Shown here one piece after another: positions 1 to 11,640 of a stretch of DNA of 64,000 bases (position 1 is the first letter of the stretch; each line of letters begins with the position of its first letter). Under the pieces are notes generated by a model that had not been told where the DNA came from, did no database searches, and saw only the letters and a program-made list of their open reading frames with translations. A program made the translations under genes and the position numbers. The stretch comes from Voacanga thouarsii. Taxonomy: Eukaryota; Streptophyta; Magnoliopsida; Gentianales; Apocynaceae. The stretch covers positions 2,082,001 to 2,146,000 of the forward strand of contig JANUWF010003367.1 of NCBI GenBank assembly GCA_026120185.1, in the 5' to 3' direction.

Positions 1-846
1 ACTCTTTCCATTTTGCCAAATAATGGCTATAGCCTACAAAATTGATGGCTTGAGCTAGATGTCTTTGAAGATGAGTTTTTTTTTTTTTAAATGACTTCTG
101 TGTAAAAATTATGTTGTTAAGCTTAATGTATTCTTGACCCAACCACACCCTCCAACTGGTTCAACCATGGTTCAGGTTTTGTGGTTTTGTTTTGACGAAT
201 ATTGGTTAGGCTTATGATTTTTCAATAAGCAGTTACATGGAGGAAGGGGGGAAAAAAGAATAACTGCCTTACTAGGATTGTATAGCAATTAGGTGTTATC
301 AATATAAGGGCTTGATGACAACTGCCAGAACCAAGGGGAGAGAAGAAAAAGTTCTGGGCTTTCCCTGGCCCCCCCCTTTTTTCTTTTGATTGAGCGCTGG
401 ATAGGTTCATGAATGATCTCAATGTCAGGATTAGTTTTGGGATAAGTAGTTACCAGAAGGAAGAGGACAAAAGGTAAAAAACAAAAACTGCTGAACTGTA
501 TTTATATAGCAATTAAATGTTATCAATATAAGAACTTGATGACTATTGCCAAACCCAAAACAAAGGGGAAGGAAGAAAAAGATACTAACTTTTCTTAGCC
601 TCTCTCTCTCTCTCCCCTTTTGGGAAGAGCTATCACATTACTTGTTTCATTATGTTTCATTGTCAAAAAGTCTTTCGTGTACAGGAAACATATTATTTTG
701 TGGAAGTGATGATCAGATGATCTTCAATCATCCGTATTAGTCAGCCAAGTAAATGAGCTTTTATTCTCTGATGTTTTGCTGGCACATATATTTATCCAAT
801 TTCTTGGTTTATTTTGCCCTTTTTGTCAAATCTTCTCCATCCACAG
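1..846 (+). other. Intronic or upstream DNA of the first gene
   Basis: No coding exon was recognised here. The first exon of the gene that follows opens at 847 after an AG acceptor and continues an open frame, so this stretch is most likely intron and the true gene start lies outside the window. It contains a diverged tandem duplication and a short CT-rich tract near 600-616. Confidence 0.6.
225..640. repeat. Two diverged tandem copies of a ~224-bp unit
   Basis: The segment around 288-352 (AATTAGGTGTTATCAATATA, then a GCTTGATGAC-type stretch and a purine-rich tail) recurs around 512-580 with the same order of sub-motifs. The shared AATATAAG lies at 301 and 525, so the period is 224 bp. The copies differ by many substitutions and small indels, so the duplication is old. 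No coding role is visible. Confidence 0.55.
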
Positions 847-3816
847 ACAGCTGCAGCTCACAGCTGGACATGTATGGATCTGTATGTATTTGCGACACCT
901 TATAGAGTTACCTGGGATTACTACTTTTCAGCTCGAGAACACACATTGAAGATAGATTCTTTTGAGGAACCTGCAGAAGAGGAATATGTAAGCTCTTGTT
1001 CTCTGTCTCTGTGTGTGTATGTGTGTGTGTGTGTGCAGACGCGTGTGCGTGTGCTTGTGCATGTCCCCGAATCAAAGGTTCACTTTTTTGAACACTGAGC
1101 AGGTAAAGCAACATGGGATTTCAGTGTTTCTCATGCCATCAGGAATGCTGGGAACCTTGCTTTCGTTAGTCGATGTATTGCCCCTCTTTTCTAATACGGC
1201 TTGGGGGCAGAATGCAAACCTTGCTTTTCTGAAGAACCACATGGGTGCAAAATTTGAAAAACGTTCTAAACCATGGCGTACAACAATTAATCCAGATGAT
1301 GTTCATACTGGTGATTTTCTGGCTGTGTCAAAGATCTGTGGTCGATGGGGTGGATTTGAAACGCTTGAGAAGTGGGTTACTGGTGCTTTTGCTGGTCATA
1401 CAGCAGTTTGTTTGAAGGATGAATTGGATAATCTTTGGGTTGGTGAATCAGGACATGAGAATGAAAAGGTATGAAAAGACAACTTTTTTACGATTCAACT
1501 ATAGACTAGAAGACAAATGAAAAGCTACCATTTGAGAATTATTTAAGAAAAATGATACCATTCATGAAACTAATTGTCACCCAAGTTCCAATGGAATAAT
1601 TAAAAGTCCGTGCTTAGTATCTTGAATGTTTAAATGTGTAATGCGATTTTAAGTTCAACGGGAGATACTCAGTTATTCGTCACTCAACAGCACACTACTG
1701 AGTAGCCATCATGTGGTCTCAATTCATTAATTTTTGTACTGGTATTTTTCATGTCATATTATCAATTTGGATTCAGCCAAACAGAGAACAGTAGTGGGTA
1801 TTAGTTAAATCTCTCTTCAGAATTTTTTTGCTTCTGCAGTGAATATTGTTTTTCCGCAAAGAAAAGATTGAAAGGCACATTGGAATCTTTATTTACTTGA
1901 AGTTTTCTGCTTTCAAGCATTATAAGTGAAATATTACCTTGATAGCTTATTCTGTCCTCTGGTTTTGTGAACAGGATATCTTTTTCTGTAGTCTTTTCCT
2001 CTCTTCTAATTATGTGTTTACCATTCATGATTCTGAATTAAATGTATCTACACCAGTTTCGTTGCCCCTCCAGGCAATTTAAGTGTAAATTATCATCAGC
2101 AAAATGTCTTATATGCCATTTCCTGATCATGTTGCAGGGAGAAGAAATAATTGTTGTAATCCCTTGGGATGAGTGGTGGGAAACAGCACTGAAGGATAAT
2201 TCTAATCCACAGATAGCATTGCTACCCTTACATCCTGATATACGTGCAAGATTTAATTCTACTGCTGCTTGGGAGTATGTGAGGAGCATGGCAGGCAAGC
2301 CATACGGTTACCACAACATGATTTTTAGTTGGATCGATACTATAGCGGATAACTTTCCGCCACCTCTTGATGCTCACTTGGTATATACTTTGGGTCCTTT
2401 ATTGTTGACTGTTAATATTCTACTGGTGATCTAAAAGTGTAGCTACATAATGGCTTGTCTTTGCTGCTACGTGTTGATCACTCTGTTACTTACCTATTTT
2501 GGTTTTGCTTGACACTATTACTTTCTAAGTTTCGTGTTGTGGTTTTTCATGACTGTAACACCCATTCTGCAAATTCTTAATGCAAAATTAGTGGAGTTGT
2601 TGAGGTGAAATATATGATTTGTTCCATACATGTTCGCCTGCATTTACACTATGAGAGCGAGAGGGAGGGGGGAAAGAAATCGTTTTTAGCTTCCTAATTT
2701 TGATTTCAGTGTTTGTTGATTGATTGATGAACTTGGTGGTTGGCTTCTCCCGACTTTTTGTCTAATTCTTCTATACCCATGGATTCCAACTCCTTGATTC
2801 CTTAGTGGCTTAGTGCAATATTGTAACCTTGATCTTCCACATTGCCAGGAGTAGTGATATTGATAGGATGTTTAGGCTTGACTAAATCTGCCATGTGAAA
2901 TCTTACTTCTCTCTCTCTTTCTCTCATGTCAACAACTTTTCTCTTTTTATTTTTCTCTGAATTATCCGAAGCATTGTAGAACTTTGCAACTCACAAGGAC
3001 GCTCTGCACAGGTGATTTCTGTCATGTCTATGTGGACTAGAGTGCAGCCAACATATGCTGCTAATATGTGGAATGAAGCTCTGAATAAGCGGCTTGGGAC
3101 TGAGGTGATCTGAATAAACCCCACCCCCACTCCCAAAAAGGAAAAAAAAAAAAACCAGAAAATTGCTGAGCTCTTCAAAGTAATCCATTTCGATTAGCTC
3201 CTCTGGATCCAACAATATTAGTTGTGAAATTGACAGTCCTGGACCTGTTTTCTTCTTGAGGATGTAACAAACCATGACTTGTTTCTGTTACTATTTCCTT
3301 TTTCAGGATCTAGACTTGTATGGTATTCTTGCTGAGACTGAACGGCGTGGCATAACCTTTGATCAGTTGCTGACGATTCCGGAGCAAGATGAATGGATAT
3401 ACAGTGATGGGAAGTCAACTACATGTGTTGCTTTTATTCTAGCAATGTATAAGGAAGCTGGAGTGTTTGCTCCAGTTTCTGACTCAATTCAAGTAACTGA
3501 GTTCACGGTGAGTGCTTATGACATGCCTGAATATATTGTCTTTAGGATGAATCTTGTCTCATGCTAATGATTATAATCACCACTTGGCTTTTCCCAATTC
3601 CAGATTAAAGATGCATACATGCTCAAAATATTTGAGAATAACCAGACACGCCTACCAAAATGGTGCAACAACGCCAATGACCAACTTCCATTCTGCCAGA
3701 TTCTTGGCGAGTATAGGATGGAACTACCACTATACAACACTTTGGAGCCATATGCCAACATGAATGAGAATTGTCCTTCTCTACCTCCAACTTATGAGAG
3801 ACCTTCTCATTGCTAG
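847..3816 (+). CDS. Conserved plant protein, 5'-partial; possible permuted papain-like fold
   Basis: Six exons with GT-AG borders join in frame: 847-987, 1103-1468, 2138-2380, 3012-3104, 3307-3507 and 3604-3816 (TAG stop), giving 418 visible residues. The 31-codon exon at 3012-3104 is easy to miss. I recognise the protein as a single-copy-type land plant family with no settled function; some Arabidopsis members carry an 'inositol trisphosphate phosphatase' label that nothing in this sequence supports. The middle holds GDFLAVSKI, then AGHTAVCLKD with a candidate catalytic His, then WVGES, then GKPYGYHN, and much later KSTTCVAFILAMY with a candidate nucleophilic Cys at a helix start. His before Cys is the order seen in circularly permuted papain-like (YiiX/LRAT-type) amidases. 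That assignment is inference. No frameshift or stop breaks the visible exons. The 5' end lies outside the window. Confidence 0.8.
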
Positions 3817-4411
3817 ATCCATGCATATATCAGCAGTTGTTTGTGCTGCTGAAAGCTGGCTATCTGGTGCCTGCCGAGCTTTTCATGTGAATCGTGGTCA
3901 TGCTGTTGGTGTTCTGCCCGGGTACTTTTTTAAGTTTTTCAGCCTCTGTAAATAGTTACTTTATTGGACTTAATTAACATATGAATGTGTTGTACAAATG
4001 TTCCAAATAATTTGGAATCACCAATTCTCAAGGTGCATCTGTTCTGTAGCCTGCTTTCCCGCTAGTCTTTTCTTGCTGTTAAATGGATCTACATGAAGCT
4101 TAATCATAAGTTTCAAATATCTAGGTATGGAATGGATCTTTGGATGGTTTTATTTTCTGGAATTAAAAGTAATGTGGCATTTTTTATTTCCTAAACTGCT
4201 TATTTATGTGCCTTTTTATTCGAAGTGGTTATTTCTATTTGCCATCCTTACCTTAAAGCCTAGCTATATTATAATCAGGAGTAAATCAAGCAAAAATTAT
4301 TTCATGTCCAAAATATTGTATTAGTAAGATCGTTTCTTATATATATGGTTACGGGTAAGCACCCTCCCATTGGAATGAGAAAATAGACATAAGCAAGGCA
4401 ACATTATTTAT
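3817..4411. other. Convergent intergenic spacer (3' UTRs)
   Basis: The upstream + strand gene stops at 3816 and the minus-strand AKR gene stops at 4412, so this short spacer must hold both 3' untranslated regions and their polyadenylation signals. A small open frame at 4127-4324 has no recognisable product. Nothing else was seen. Confidence 0.6.
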
Positions 4412-5843
4412 TTATAAGTCTCCATCCCAGATCTCTTCAACTGTCCTGTAAGGCCCATATTCTGAGGTGTAGTCTGTTCCAACATGAGCTCTAGCTTGTG
4501 GTAACTCACTGATCTTCTTGGAGTCATCTTCGGTCAATTCCCAGGTGAATATCTCAAGGTTCTGTTTCATTCTGTCTGCGTTGAAACTTTTGGCCACAAT
4601 AACAATGCCTTGCTCATATTCCCATCTAAGTGCAACCTGCATTTGGCACTCAACAATGAGCCTTGTCTAATTCATCGTAGCATTCTATATACCACATAGG
4701 CAGTATTAGCAGGGTTTAAGAATGAAATAGAGAGACAACCTGAGCAATAGATTTCCCCCTGGCTTGAGCTATCTCCTTCAGCACCTCAGACTCCATAACC
4801 CTGTTGGTGCCGTAGTAGGTTCCTGCAGCTCCTAAAGGAGAAAAAGCAACTATAACGATTCCATTTGCCTTGCAGAATTCTCTTAGTTTTTTCTGCTGCC
4901 AACATGGGTGCAGTTCAACCTGGCAAATACAGAAACTTTCTCTTGTTAAGTATAGGGTATAAAAAAAGGGTTTTTGGGAAAGATAATTTTTCTATGGTTT
5001 GTGGTGGTGCATGGCTGTTCTTAGATTGTAGAGCTTTTTGCGGGGTCAGTTTCAATGAACAAAGGTTTCAATGAACAAAGGTTCTGGGAAGACAGTGAAT
5101 GAGAGAACATTGAAGAAAAATGGGGTATAGGACTATTAGGAACTCACTTGGTTGGCAGCTGGGGGAAACTTTGCAATGGCAAGGACTTCTTCCAGTTTCT
5201 TGATAGTGAAATTGCTTACTCCAATGGATTTTGTGAGGCCAAGCTTCTGACATTCTTCCATGGCTGGCCAAACAGTCTTCAGATCCATGGGACGAAAGTC
5301 CTCTTTCTTAATTGGGTACTCATAAACTCCAGGTTTAACACTTACCGGCCAGTGTACGAGGTATTGATCAATGTAATCCATTTTGAGATTTCTGTAACCA
5401 ATGTTGTTCAACAGATAAATCATTGCACGCTTAACAAATATAATTTTGCAAAATTAAAAAATTCTAATGTCATGATTTGATGAAAGAATTATCAAGTGTG
5501 AAGAAGCGTTACGCCAGAGTCTTCTTTATAGCAGGAAGAACATATTCTCCATGAGCATCACTGCACCACAGCTTGGAGGTGTAAAAAGCTCCTCTCTGGT
5601 TTTGATCAGGCCCCTTTTCTTTGCTTCAATTATAGCTTCACCAAGAGCCTCCTCAGTGTGATACAGAGAAGCGGTGTCAAAATGCCGGTAGCCGATCTCA
5701 ATTGCTCGGAGCACCGCCTGTTTAGTGGTTTCCGAGTCCACCGGTGGATCGGCAGCTGTTCCAAATCCAAGAACCGGCATACCCCTGCACCCAGAGTGGA
5801 GTGAGATTTCGGGCATAACAAAAACACTTGATTTTCCTGCCAT
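4412..5843 (-). pseudogene. NADPH-dependent aldo-keto reductase, copy 1, one-base frameshift
   Basis: This is a four-exon plant AKR (the AKR4 group that includes codeinone reductase-like and galacturonate reductase-like enzymes), which reduces carbonyls with NADPH in the cytosol. Exons on the minus strand are 5513-5843 (ATG at 5843), 5148-5391, 4740-4919 and 4412-4636 (TAA). Visible signatures are [11 protein letters not shown] (catalytic Asp and Tyr), YLVHWP (catalytic His), GVSNF and a WDGDL C terminus. Exon 1 has 331 nt against 332 in the paralogue at 22585-22916. One T is missing where the paralogue encodes ELFITSKLW, so the catalytic Lys and everything after it in exon 1 shift out of frame. 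Restoring one base to the count would give 981 nt, a normal 326-residue length, and exons 2-4 are otherwise clean. It is therefore a very young pseudogene, or the missing base is an assembly error. The exact substrate cannot be told. Confidence 0.85.
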
Positions 5844-6895
5844 CAGGACAGCAGAAGTGGTAATGATTTTTTGGAAAGCTGTAATAAGATCAAAGTACTG
5901 TGAAGAATCTTAGTCCTTTTCAAACAGTTCTGCAAGTTTGGATATGGGTGTTCTCAGGGCTTGACTGGGATTTATAGTGTTTTGCTGGAACAGTAGTTTG
6001 TCAAGTGGGAAGTGACTAAACAACAAAGAGGGGACTCTTTTGAAGGTGAGAGTGATGAATTGGATTGGATACAACCAATGAGGATAATAATATCAATCAA
6101 TTAGATCAGATACATAATATCTGATCTCCTAAGTAATAATGTGAACTGAATTGATTTGATTTGAAACCATCCAGCAGCCAAAAGTTTGACAAAAATGAGG
6201 CTGCGGATACTTGATGTCTCACATAATTAGACTCCTATCGCAAGAATCATGCAAGATCGTCAATTGCCCGTTTTGGAGTTTGTTTGCAGAGTTCAAAGGG
6301 ATATTTGAGTTCTAAAAGTTAATATGTTTATTTTTTTAAAAAAAAGTTATTTAATAATTAAAACAATATAAACATTTAACATTTTAAATTGTGAACCTTT
6401 TATGATTAGGAAAAGTTAAGGTGGAGAAAAATATTCAATTTAAACGTGATTTTTAATTTGTTTTCCTATAATAGATTTAGAACATTAAATTAGATTTGTA
6501 AGTCTATTTATTGTTTCTAATTATTTTTATTTCTATATTTTAATAAAATTAATATCTTGCGTCGCCCTTTAATAAAACAAAATCTTTATTTCTCAATCTC
6601 AATGCTTTTTCCCTCATTGATTTTATTAATATGGAAAACTATTTCTTCATATTATTAAACTATTTTAATATAAATATAATTAATTTATGAATATAGATAG
6701 AAATTATAAATGTTAACTACTTTATGTGCACAAATTTGATGATTAATTTAAATATTTTATAATTCAAAATCATGTTTGAATGAAATTGTCAAATATATAA
6801 AATTATCGTGTTATAATTTTAATTTTTTACAATAATTATAATTAAAACTATAATTTTACAACCACGATTAGAAACAATTGTTTCTCCAAGATGAC
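5844..6895. other. Upstream region of AKR copy 1, duplicated at 15325-16230
   Basis: This is the 5' flank and likely promoter of AKR copy 1. The part from about 5898 matches the block starting at 15325 in the same orientation, through shared stretches such as GGGTGTTCTC, GAAGGTGAGAGTGATGAATTG and GGATACTTGATGTCTCACA. The match then fades into AT-rich sequence up to about 6860. No gene was recognised. Confidence 0.6.
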
Positions 6896-7053
6896 TCAGA
6901 TCAGCAGCTGCTCCAAATCCAAGAACTGGCGTTCCCCCTGCACTCAGAGTGGAGTATTATTATTCCGGGCATAGCAAAAACACTTTATTTCCCTGCCATC
7001 AGGACAACAGAAATGGTAATGATGTTTTGAAAAGCTGTAATAAGATCAAAGTA
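6896..7053 (-). pseudogene. AKR exon-1 fragment (copy 2 remnant)
   Basis: About 158 bp match AKR copy 1 at 5747-5900: the same order of the start-codon region, CAGCAGCTGxTCCAAATCCAAG and AATAAGATCAAAGTA. It covers only the first ~35 codons of exon 1 plus the 5' leader, with small indels. The rest of the gene is absent on the left. Its natural upstream continuation (AAAGTACTRTGAAGAATC) is found about 8.3 kb away at 15325, so foreign DNA separates leader from promoter. It cannot encode a reductase. Confidence 0.8.
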
Positions 7054-7294
7054 ATATTTGAGTAACTTTCCATTGTGAAGGAGAAATTTTTTAGTGCACC
7101 AATTGTACCACGTTATTAGTTTGGATGCCCGTGCTTCGCACGATTTAAAATTTTAGATATTTTGTTTATTTTTATTTATGAATTTATTTTGTAAATTTAT
7201 GAGTTTATTTATGAGTAGGGCAGGGTCCAGCTTTTCCTTGTAGTTGGTGGTGAAAACAATGATTCTTTCGTCTCCACAGCTCGACCATAGTCCA

Positions 7295-7530
7295 TCTATG
7301 AAGTTCAACAATTCACATTAATTCCAACAGGTTTTGTGGTACGGTGCCCAGAAAATTCAAGAATTTGAAGATACTATTTGAATTGGACTTGAGTAACAAC
7401 AAGTTTGCCGGGAAATTCCCTTATGTTGTGCTGAGTTTACCCAAGTTAATCTTTCTAGACATCAGGTACAATGAGTTTGAAGGCACTGTGCCTCCAAACT
7501 TTATGCCTCGGCATCTGATCCTCAGAATGC
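7295..7530 (+). pseudogene. Captured LRR-extensin (LRX) fragment, left arm
   Basis: The frame reads HINSNRFCGTVPRKFKNLK, then LDLSNNKFAGKFPYVVLSLP, then FLDIRYNEFEGTVP. This is the leucine-rich repeat block of plant LRX / pollen extensin-like cell-wall proteins. Only about two and a half repeats are present, with neither signal peptide nor extensin tail, and the sequence after EGTVPPNFM leaves the family. It is a gene scrap carried by the Helitron, not a gene. Confidence 0.8.
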
Positions 7531-7649
7531 AAGATAGTCCAGAAGCAACTTGCTTTGGCTTTATTTCTTATGTGAAACGACACATAAATACAGATTCCTT
7601 GTCATAAATAATCCAATAGCATATAATAAAGGAACATGGAAAACCTTAC

Positions 7650-7699
7650 TTTTCAGAAACAAATAGTTTATCAAGACCAGCCTTATCACGAAGATCCAT
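7650..7699 (-). pseudogene. Captured 50-nt first exon of an unknown gene, left arm
   Basis: The minus strand reads an acceptor-like CTGCAG, then ATG and 16 further codons (MDLRDKAGLDKLFVSEK-like), then a GTAAGG donor. The inverted twin lies at 13328-13377. The upstream part of the arm looks like a long leader intron. I do not recognise the parent gene. Confidence 0.5.
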
Positions 7700-8666
7700 C
7701 TGCAGTCAAGGAAAAATAGAGAGATTAAAGATATCAAATAAAAAGATAAAGCAGTAAACAGATTAGAATTCCTTCAGAAGAAAGCAAGCGCGAGATATGA
7801 TAAGGGAACTACAAATTTCAACACAACTGAAATCATGAGCAGGAAACTTTGCAATAATACAACTTCGAGGGTTAGATAACACCTGAACTTAAATATTCTG
7901 CAAGAACCAATTTGAAATCTGTCCAATTTGTTTCAATTTCTTATCTTTTTGTCCAAAAGGAAACATTTTGACAACTCCAAGGATGTTTTGTTGGATAGAT
8001 AATTTACATTCAAATCCACAAATTTTCATGAATTGCCCAATTTTCAAAATCCACTCAGCTCACCTAAAAATCAAAATTTCAGAACCCAAGCTCAATCCTC
8101 AAAAACACACTATAAGTTTGACTTGTACATATTTTGCATGCATAAAAGTAAAAATTCATCCACAACAGCCCAAAAATCACAACTTTGGAGAGAAACAGAA
8201 CCCCACATATTTCAAAATCACATAAAAACCTTAAAACAGGGTAGAAACACAGATGGGGAAGCAATCCAAGTGACTTAGAACAGACCTGCAGGAAACCAAG
8301 AAAAATAACCCTCTTTACGCACACAATGAGAAATGATAATACTTCAGAAACATGAAACCAAGAAATCAAAAAGACACGAAATGAATGCCTAACTATTGCA
8401 CTTGCAGGTCAATTTCAATAAAGCAGAAATGAAAGTGGGCAATGAATTCGAAGCACCAAAAACCAACATCGTTTACCGCTGCATCAGAACCAACAAACTA
8501 ACCCTCTTTACGCAGACAGTGAGCAAAACCTATAGATCATAGCCCAACAATTAAATCGCATCTTCAATCAAATGAAACCCAGAAATCAAAAAGACATAAA
8601 TTGGATTGCTTCGAATTCCTTCCCAAATTAATGAAATCGATATAGCACTAACTCAGAAGAAATGAA

Positions 8667-9539
8667 TTCCTTACATTTTTTTGGGATTATCGCTAAACTT
8701 TATTTGTTTTGTTGGTCTTCCACACGAAATTGCATTGGAGATCTCGATATGGACCATCTACTCGCATCTTCGAAATCTTCCCCGATACTATTCTTCCTAT
8801 TGACTACTCTCATCTTTGACCCCCTTTCAAAGCTAAACAAAGCCCAAAAGGAAGAAGAAAGACCAAGCGAGACGCGGCGTCGCTTCGGCTCTGCACCCCC
8901 TCATGCTCGAATGGTCATCGCCGCTGACACTGCAAAAAGCACCGTGGAGAGTCTCTCCGGCGTCTATATATGTTCACATTTTTGCCAACTACGTTCCCAG
9001 TTGTCAACTTTTTGCTTCACCAAATCCTCCACATGTACGCCCTCTTTGCTTCACCGTGCTGCACTTCTCAGAGACTTTAGATAAGTCGTCACTGAAGCCA
9101 AGCAGCAGAAGAGACGCTGCCTTCGAGAAAGATAGAACAAATATGGTATGAAATTTCTTTGCCTTCACATTCTTATACTCGAAGAACAGCGAATGCTATT
9201 CTTTTTGAAATTCCTTTTGTTGATTTGATTTGATTTTTTTTTTGAAAATTTTGTAAAGGTTCAATCGGTGAAGCCAATCTCCAGCCCCGTACCGGAGGCT
9301 TATCGTTTCCTCTGTAGTGCTGTTTTCATGCTTCCTCTTGCTTTATTCCTCGGAATGTGTCATTTTTTGCCTTTACTCTTCTTTCTCGACAATGATTCAG
9401 ACTAAAAAAGATACTAACTTTGGTTTCATGATCATCTATGAAAGAAATTCGCAATTTGTCCAAATTATATTGGCAGATTTATATAGTGGTTGATTCTAAT
9501 TTGAATATATGTGTAGAGACTGTTATCATGTATTGGAAA
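8667..9539. other. Helitron core, left part, unidentified captured sequence
   Basis: GC-richer than its surroundings, with an ATG-led stretch near 8911 and a possible donor at about 9145 and acceptor at about 9258. It looks like leader and first-exon sequence of a host gene, possibly upstream sequence of the RPC5-like fragment that follows, but no family was recognised. Confidence 0.35.
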
Positions 9540-10060
9540 ATTGAAATAGACGTGGAAGAGCTGCTGGAAGACCAGGCTATGGAGTTAAATGAGAATGGAG
9601 AAGATGAAGTCGTGAGAGAAATTGATGTGTACTTCAATCCTGCTATTGATCCTAACACTAAGGTAAAGTTTCAGTATTTACACACTTTGTAGTACAGTGT
9701 TGCTTTTTCTTTTCCTTGAGTAAATGTTTTTTCTAAATTTTTGGGGGCAAATTTCAGCTTTATGTATTCCAGTATCCATAAGGCCATTGTGGCGACCGTA
9801 TGAATTGGATGAGCTATGCAAAGGGGTGCGTATTGAGTTATGGTTCTTGATATTTAGCTTTTCGGTTGCTAATTGAGAAACAGAAGTTTAGAACTATTGG
9901 AGATAATATTTTATGCAGTGCTGTAGTCACTAGAAATGTATTTGCTTTGCAGGTGAGGGTGAAGCTTGGAAGTGCTGAAGTAGAGGTTGATTTGGCAGTT
10001 GATGTTGATTCCAAGAATTATGACCGAGATGCTGATCCTAGAGCTAGAAAGGAAAAGCAG
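9540..10060 (+). pseudogene. Captured RNA polymerase III subunit RPC5 (SIN-like) fragment
   Basis: Three consecutive exon pieces are present. About 9540-9662 encodes DEVVREIDVYFNPAIDPNTK before a GT donor. 9758 to about 9827 encodes LYVFQYP and then, after losing one T, RPLWRPYELDELCK in another frame. 9953-10060 encodes VRVKLGSAEVEVDL, then VDVDSKNYDRDADPRARKEK before a GT donor. These match the conserved N-terminal part of plant RPC5, a Pol III subunit. The frameshift after QYP and the absence of the rest of the gene make it a dead capture in the Helitron core. Confidence 0.7.
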
Positions 10061-10806
10061 GTTTGCTTTATTTTGTTTACGGCAAAGAAACAAAAAAACT
10101 AAAAACTAAAAAAAGGAAAATAGGAAGAGAACAGGGGTATGAAGTGCTTTTGATACTGTTTTTCTTTAAATTTATAATCTTTGTGCTCACAATGAGGTAC
10201 TTTTTAAATTTGTAAACTATTTTCAGTTGTAAGGAAATTTCTAAAGCCTAGATTGTTGTCGAATGTTGATTCTGCTGAAGTATTTAATCTCCAACCAAAT
10301 GGTGCTTTTTTCATAATTCACTGCTAGAATAAGACTTTAAAATTCTTTCTGGTTGTCTTTGGCTTAAATTTACTCCAGAGAGTATCATAACAATGCTTGA
10401 GTTGGTGGAAATTAAAATCTTTATTATCACTTAAATTTAGAACCAAGTGCATATGTAAAATGTCCATAGAATTGAAGAAAATTTCATTATGTTCCTGTTT
10501 TGTATATGTGTTTCATAGTGTTACTTGAATCTTGCCTCTTTCTGGTTTCATGCATAAACCCAGTACACTGTAGAAGCAGATTATATTTCCAGCGTGCTGT
10601 AGTTATTTTAATGAACACCAGAAGAACATATGATATTCTTGAGTTCCATCATAAATTCAGTGCAGCTATAAATGTCTGCATCTTCTTTGACTCGAGTAAC
10701 TGCAAGATCATTTGCTTTTCTAACATGCATATATTTTATTAGTAGTTCCATCTTGGACTAAGCTGTAGCTGTCAACTTATGAAGTGTAACTGCCTATTCT
10801 TTGCAG

Positions 10807-11050
10807 TTGCTTTTTCTTATTTTTTTTCAAGCCAAGTACGTCGAAGTATTGTTTATGGAGACCAGCCAAGAAATAGGTAGTGTTTCTCACATTCAGCTCC
10901 TCTTTTCCTTTTTTATTTTTAGTGTTTAAAATTTCTTGAGTAGAACCTAAAGTCAGGTACACTTTTCAGGTTGGATCTATATTTACCAGCAAGCAGTGAT
11001 GACCCAAAGCCTGTTGTAATATTTGTTACTGGTGGGGCCTGGATTATTGG
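10807..11050 (+). pseudogene. Captured isoprenylcysteine methylesterase (ICME) fragment
   Basis: Two intact exons are carried: 10807-10876, encoding [19 protein letters not shown], and 10970-11050, encoding [20 protein letters not shown] and then GGAWIIG, with a phase-correct GT-AG intron between them. This is the start of the alpha/beta-hydrolase domain (the HGG-type oxyanion region) of plant ICME, which demethylates prenylated proteins. The catalytic Ser, Asp and His exons are absent. The clean splice sites suggest a recent capture. Confidence 0.8.
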
Positions 11051-11259
11051 GTAAGTAAAAATGTTAAAACCATTGCTCCAAATATAATTTATTTTCTCTC
11101 TCATTCTTTGTGAAGGAAAACCTTTGTGTGTTTTTTTATTTGTTATATACACATTGGAGTATTTCATTATATGTGTTATGCACACTGTTTTTTTTTTCTT
11201 TGGCTGAAAAACCACACACTGTTTCATTATCTGCACAAAATTTCATAAATACTTCAATA

Positions 11260-11640
11260 GTGCTGTTAGATATTTTGAGTGAATAAGCATCTTTCACATT
11301 TTGAAATAACTTGACAGCATGAGGAGCAATTTTTTTCTTGCAGCTAGTATGCAATGGGAATATCAAGTGATGCCTCAACTGATGTTTGAAGATTAGACAA
11401 CTGAATATCATTTTTAGATAGCCACAATACTTGAATGAGAGTTTTGCGGCATCAATCTTGATTTCACAGCCATTCGAATAACCAGTGGGGCCAAATGCTG
11501 GTAGATCGTCTATTATCAAACTCTTTAATGAGGGAATACAAATGGTATACTCTTCAGTTCTATCCACTCACAATCCAATATAGCTAATTCTTTAAGTATA
11601 GGACAACATGAGAAGAGCCATTCCACTGATTTATCATAAA
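11260..11640 (-). pseudogene. Captured F-box/LRR (FBD-type) gene fragment
   Basis: The minus strand first reads VEWLFSCCPILKELAILDC and EWIELKS. A neighbouring frame then gives YTICIPSLKSLIIDDLPAFG and KLSFKYCGYLKM. Leucine-rich stretches with 'L.SCP.L..L.I..C' and 'I.APSLKSL' spacing are typical of plant F-box/LRR/FBD proteins. The change of frame between the halves and the lack of an F-box indicate a dead fragment. It points opposite to the RPC5 and ICME pieces, so the captures were independent. Confidence 0.5.

Larger units (their letters stand above)
7116..8666 (-). repeat. Left arm of a 1.55-kb inverted repeat
   Basis: This arm matches 12359-13929 in inverted orientation with high similarity; the translations of 8079-8369 and 12656-12946 on opposite strands differ at only a handful of residues. 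Similarity begins at the CTAA terminus and stops at 8666, after the shared AGAAATGAA. The arm includes an LRX fragment and a 50-nt exon of an unknown gene. Confidence 0.85.

Noticed and set aside
1005..1060. (TG)n tract as a regulatory or Z-DNA element
   Set aside because: Short, inside an intron, and ordinary for plant introns; no further support.
7944..8278. Possible separate small basic proteins in the Helitron arm
   Set aside because: Two overlapping frames of equal length, low-complexity composition and no start context; explained by the repeat.
8079..8369. 96-codon ORF, repeated at 12656-12946
   Set aside because: It lies in the T-rich leader-intron-like part of the Helitron arms; conservation reflects the inverted repeat, not coding selection.
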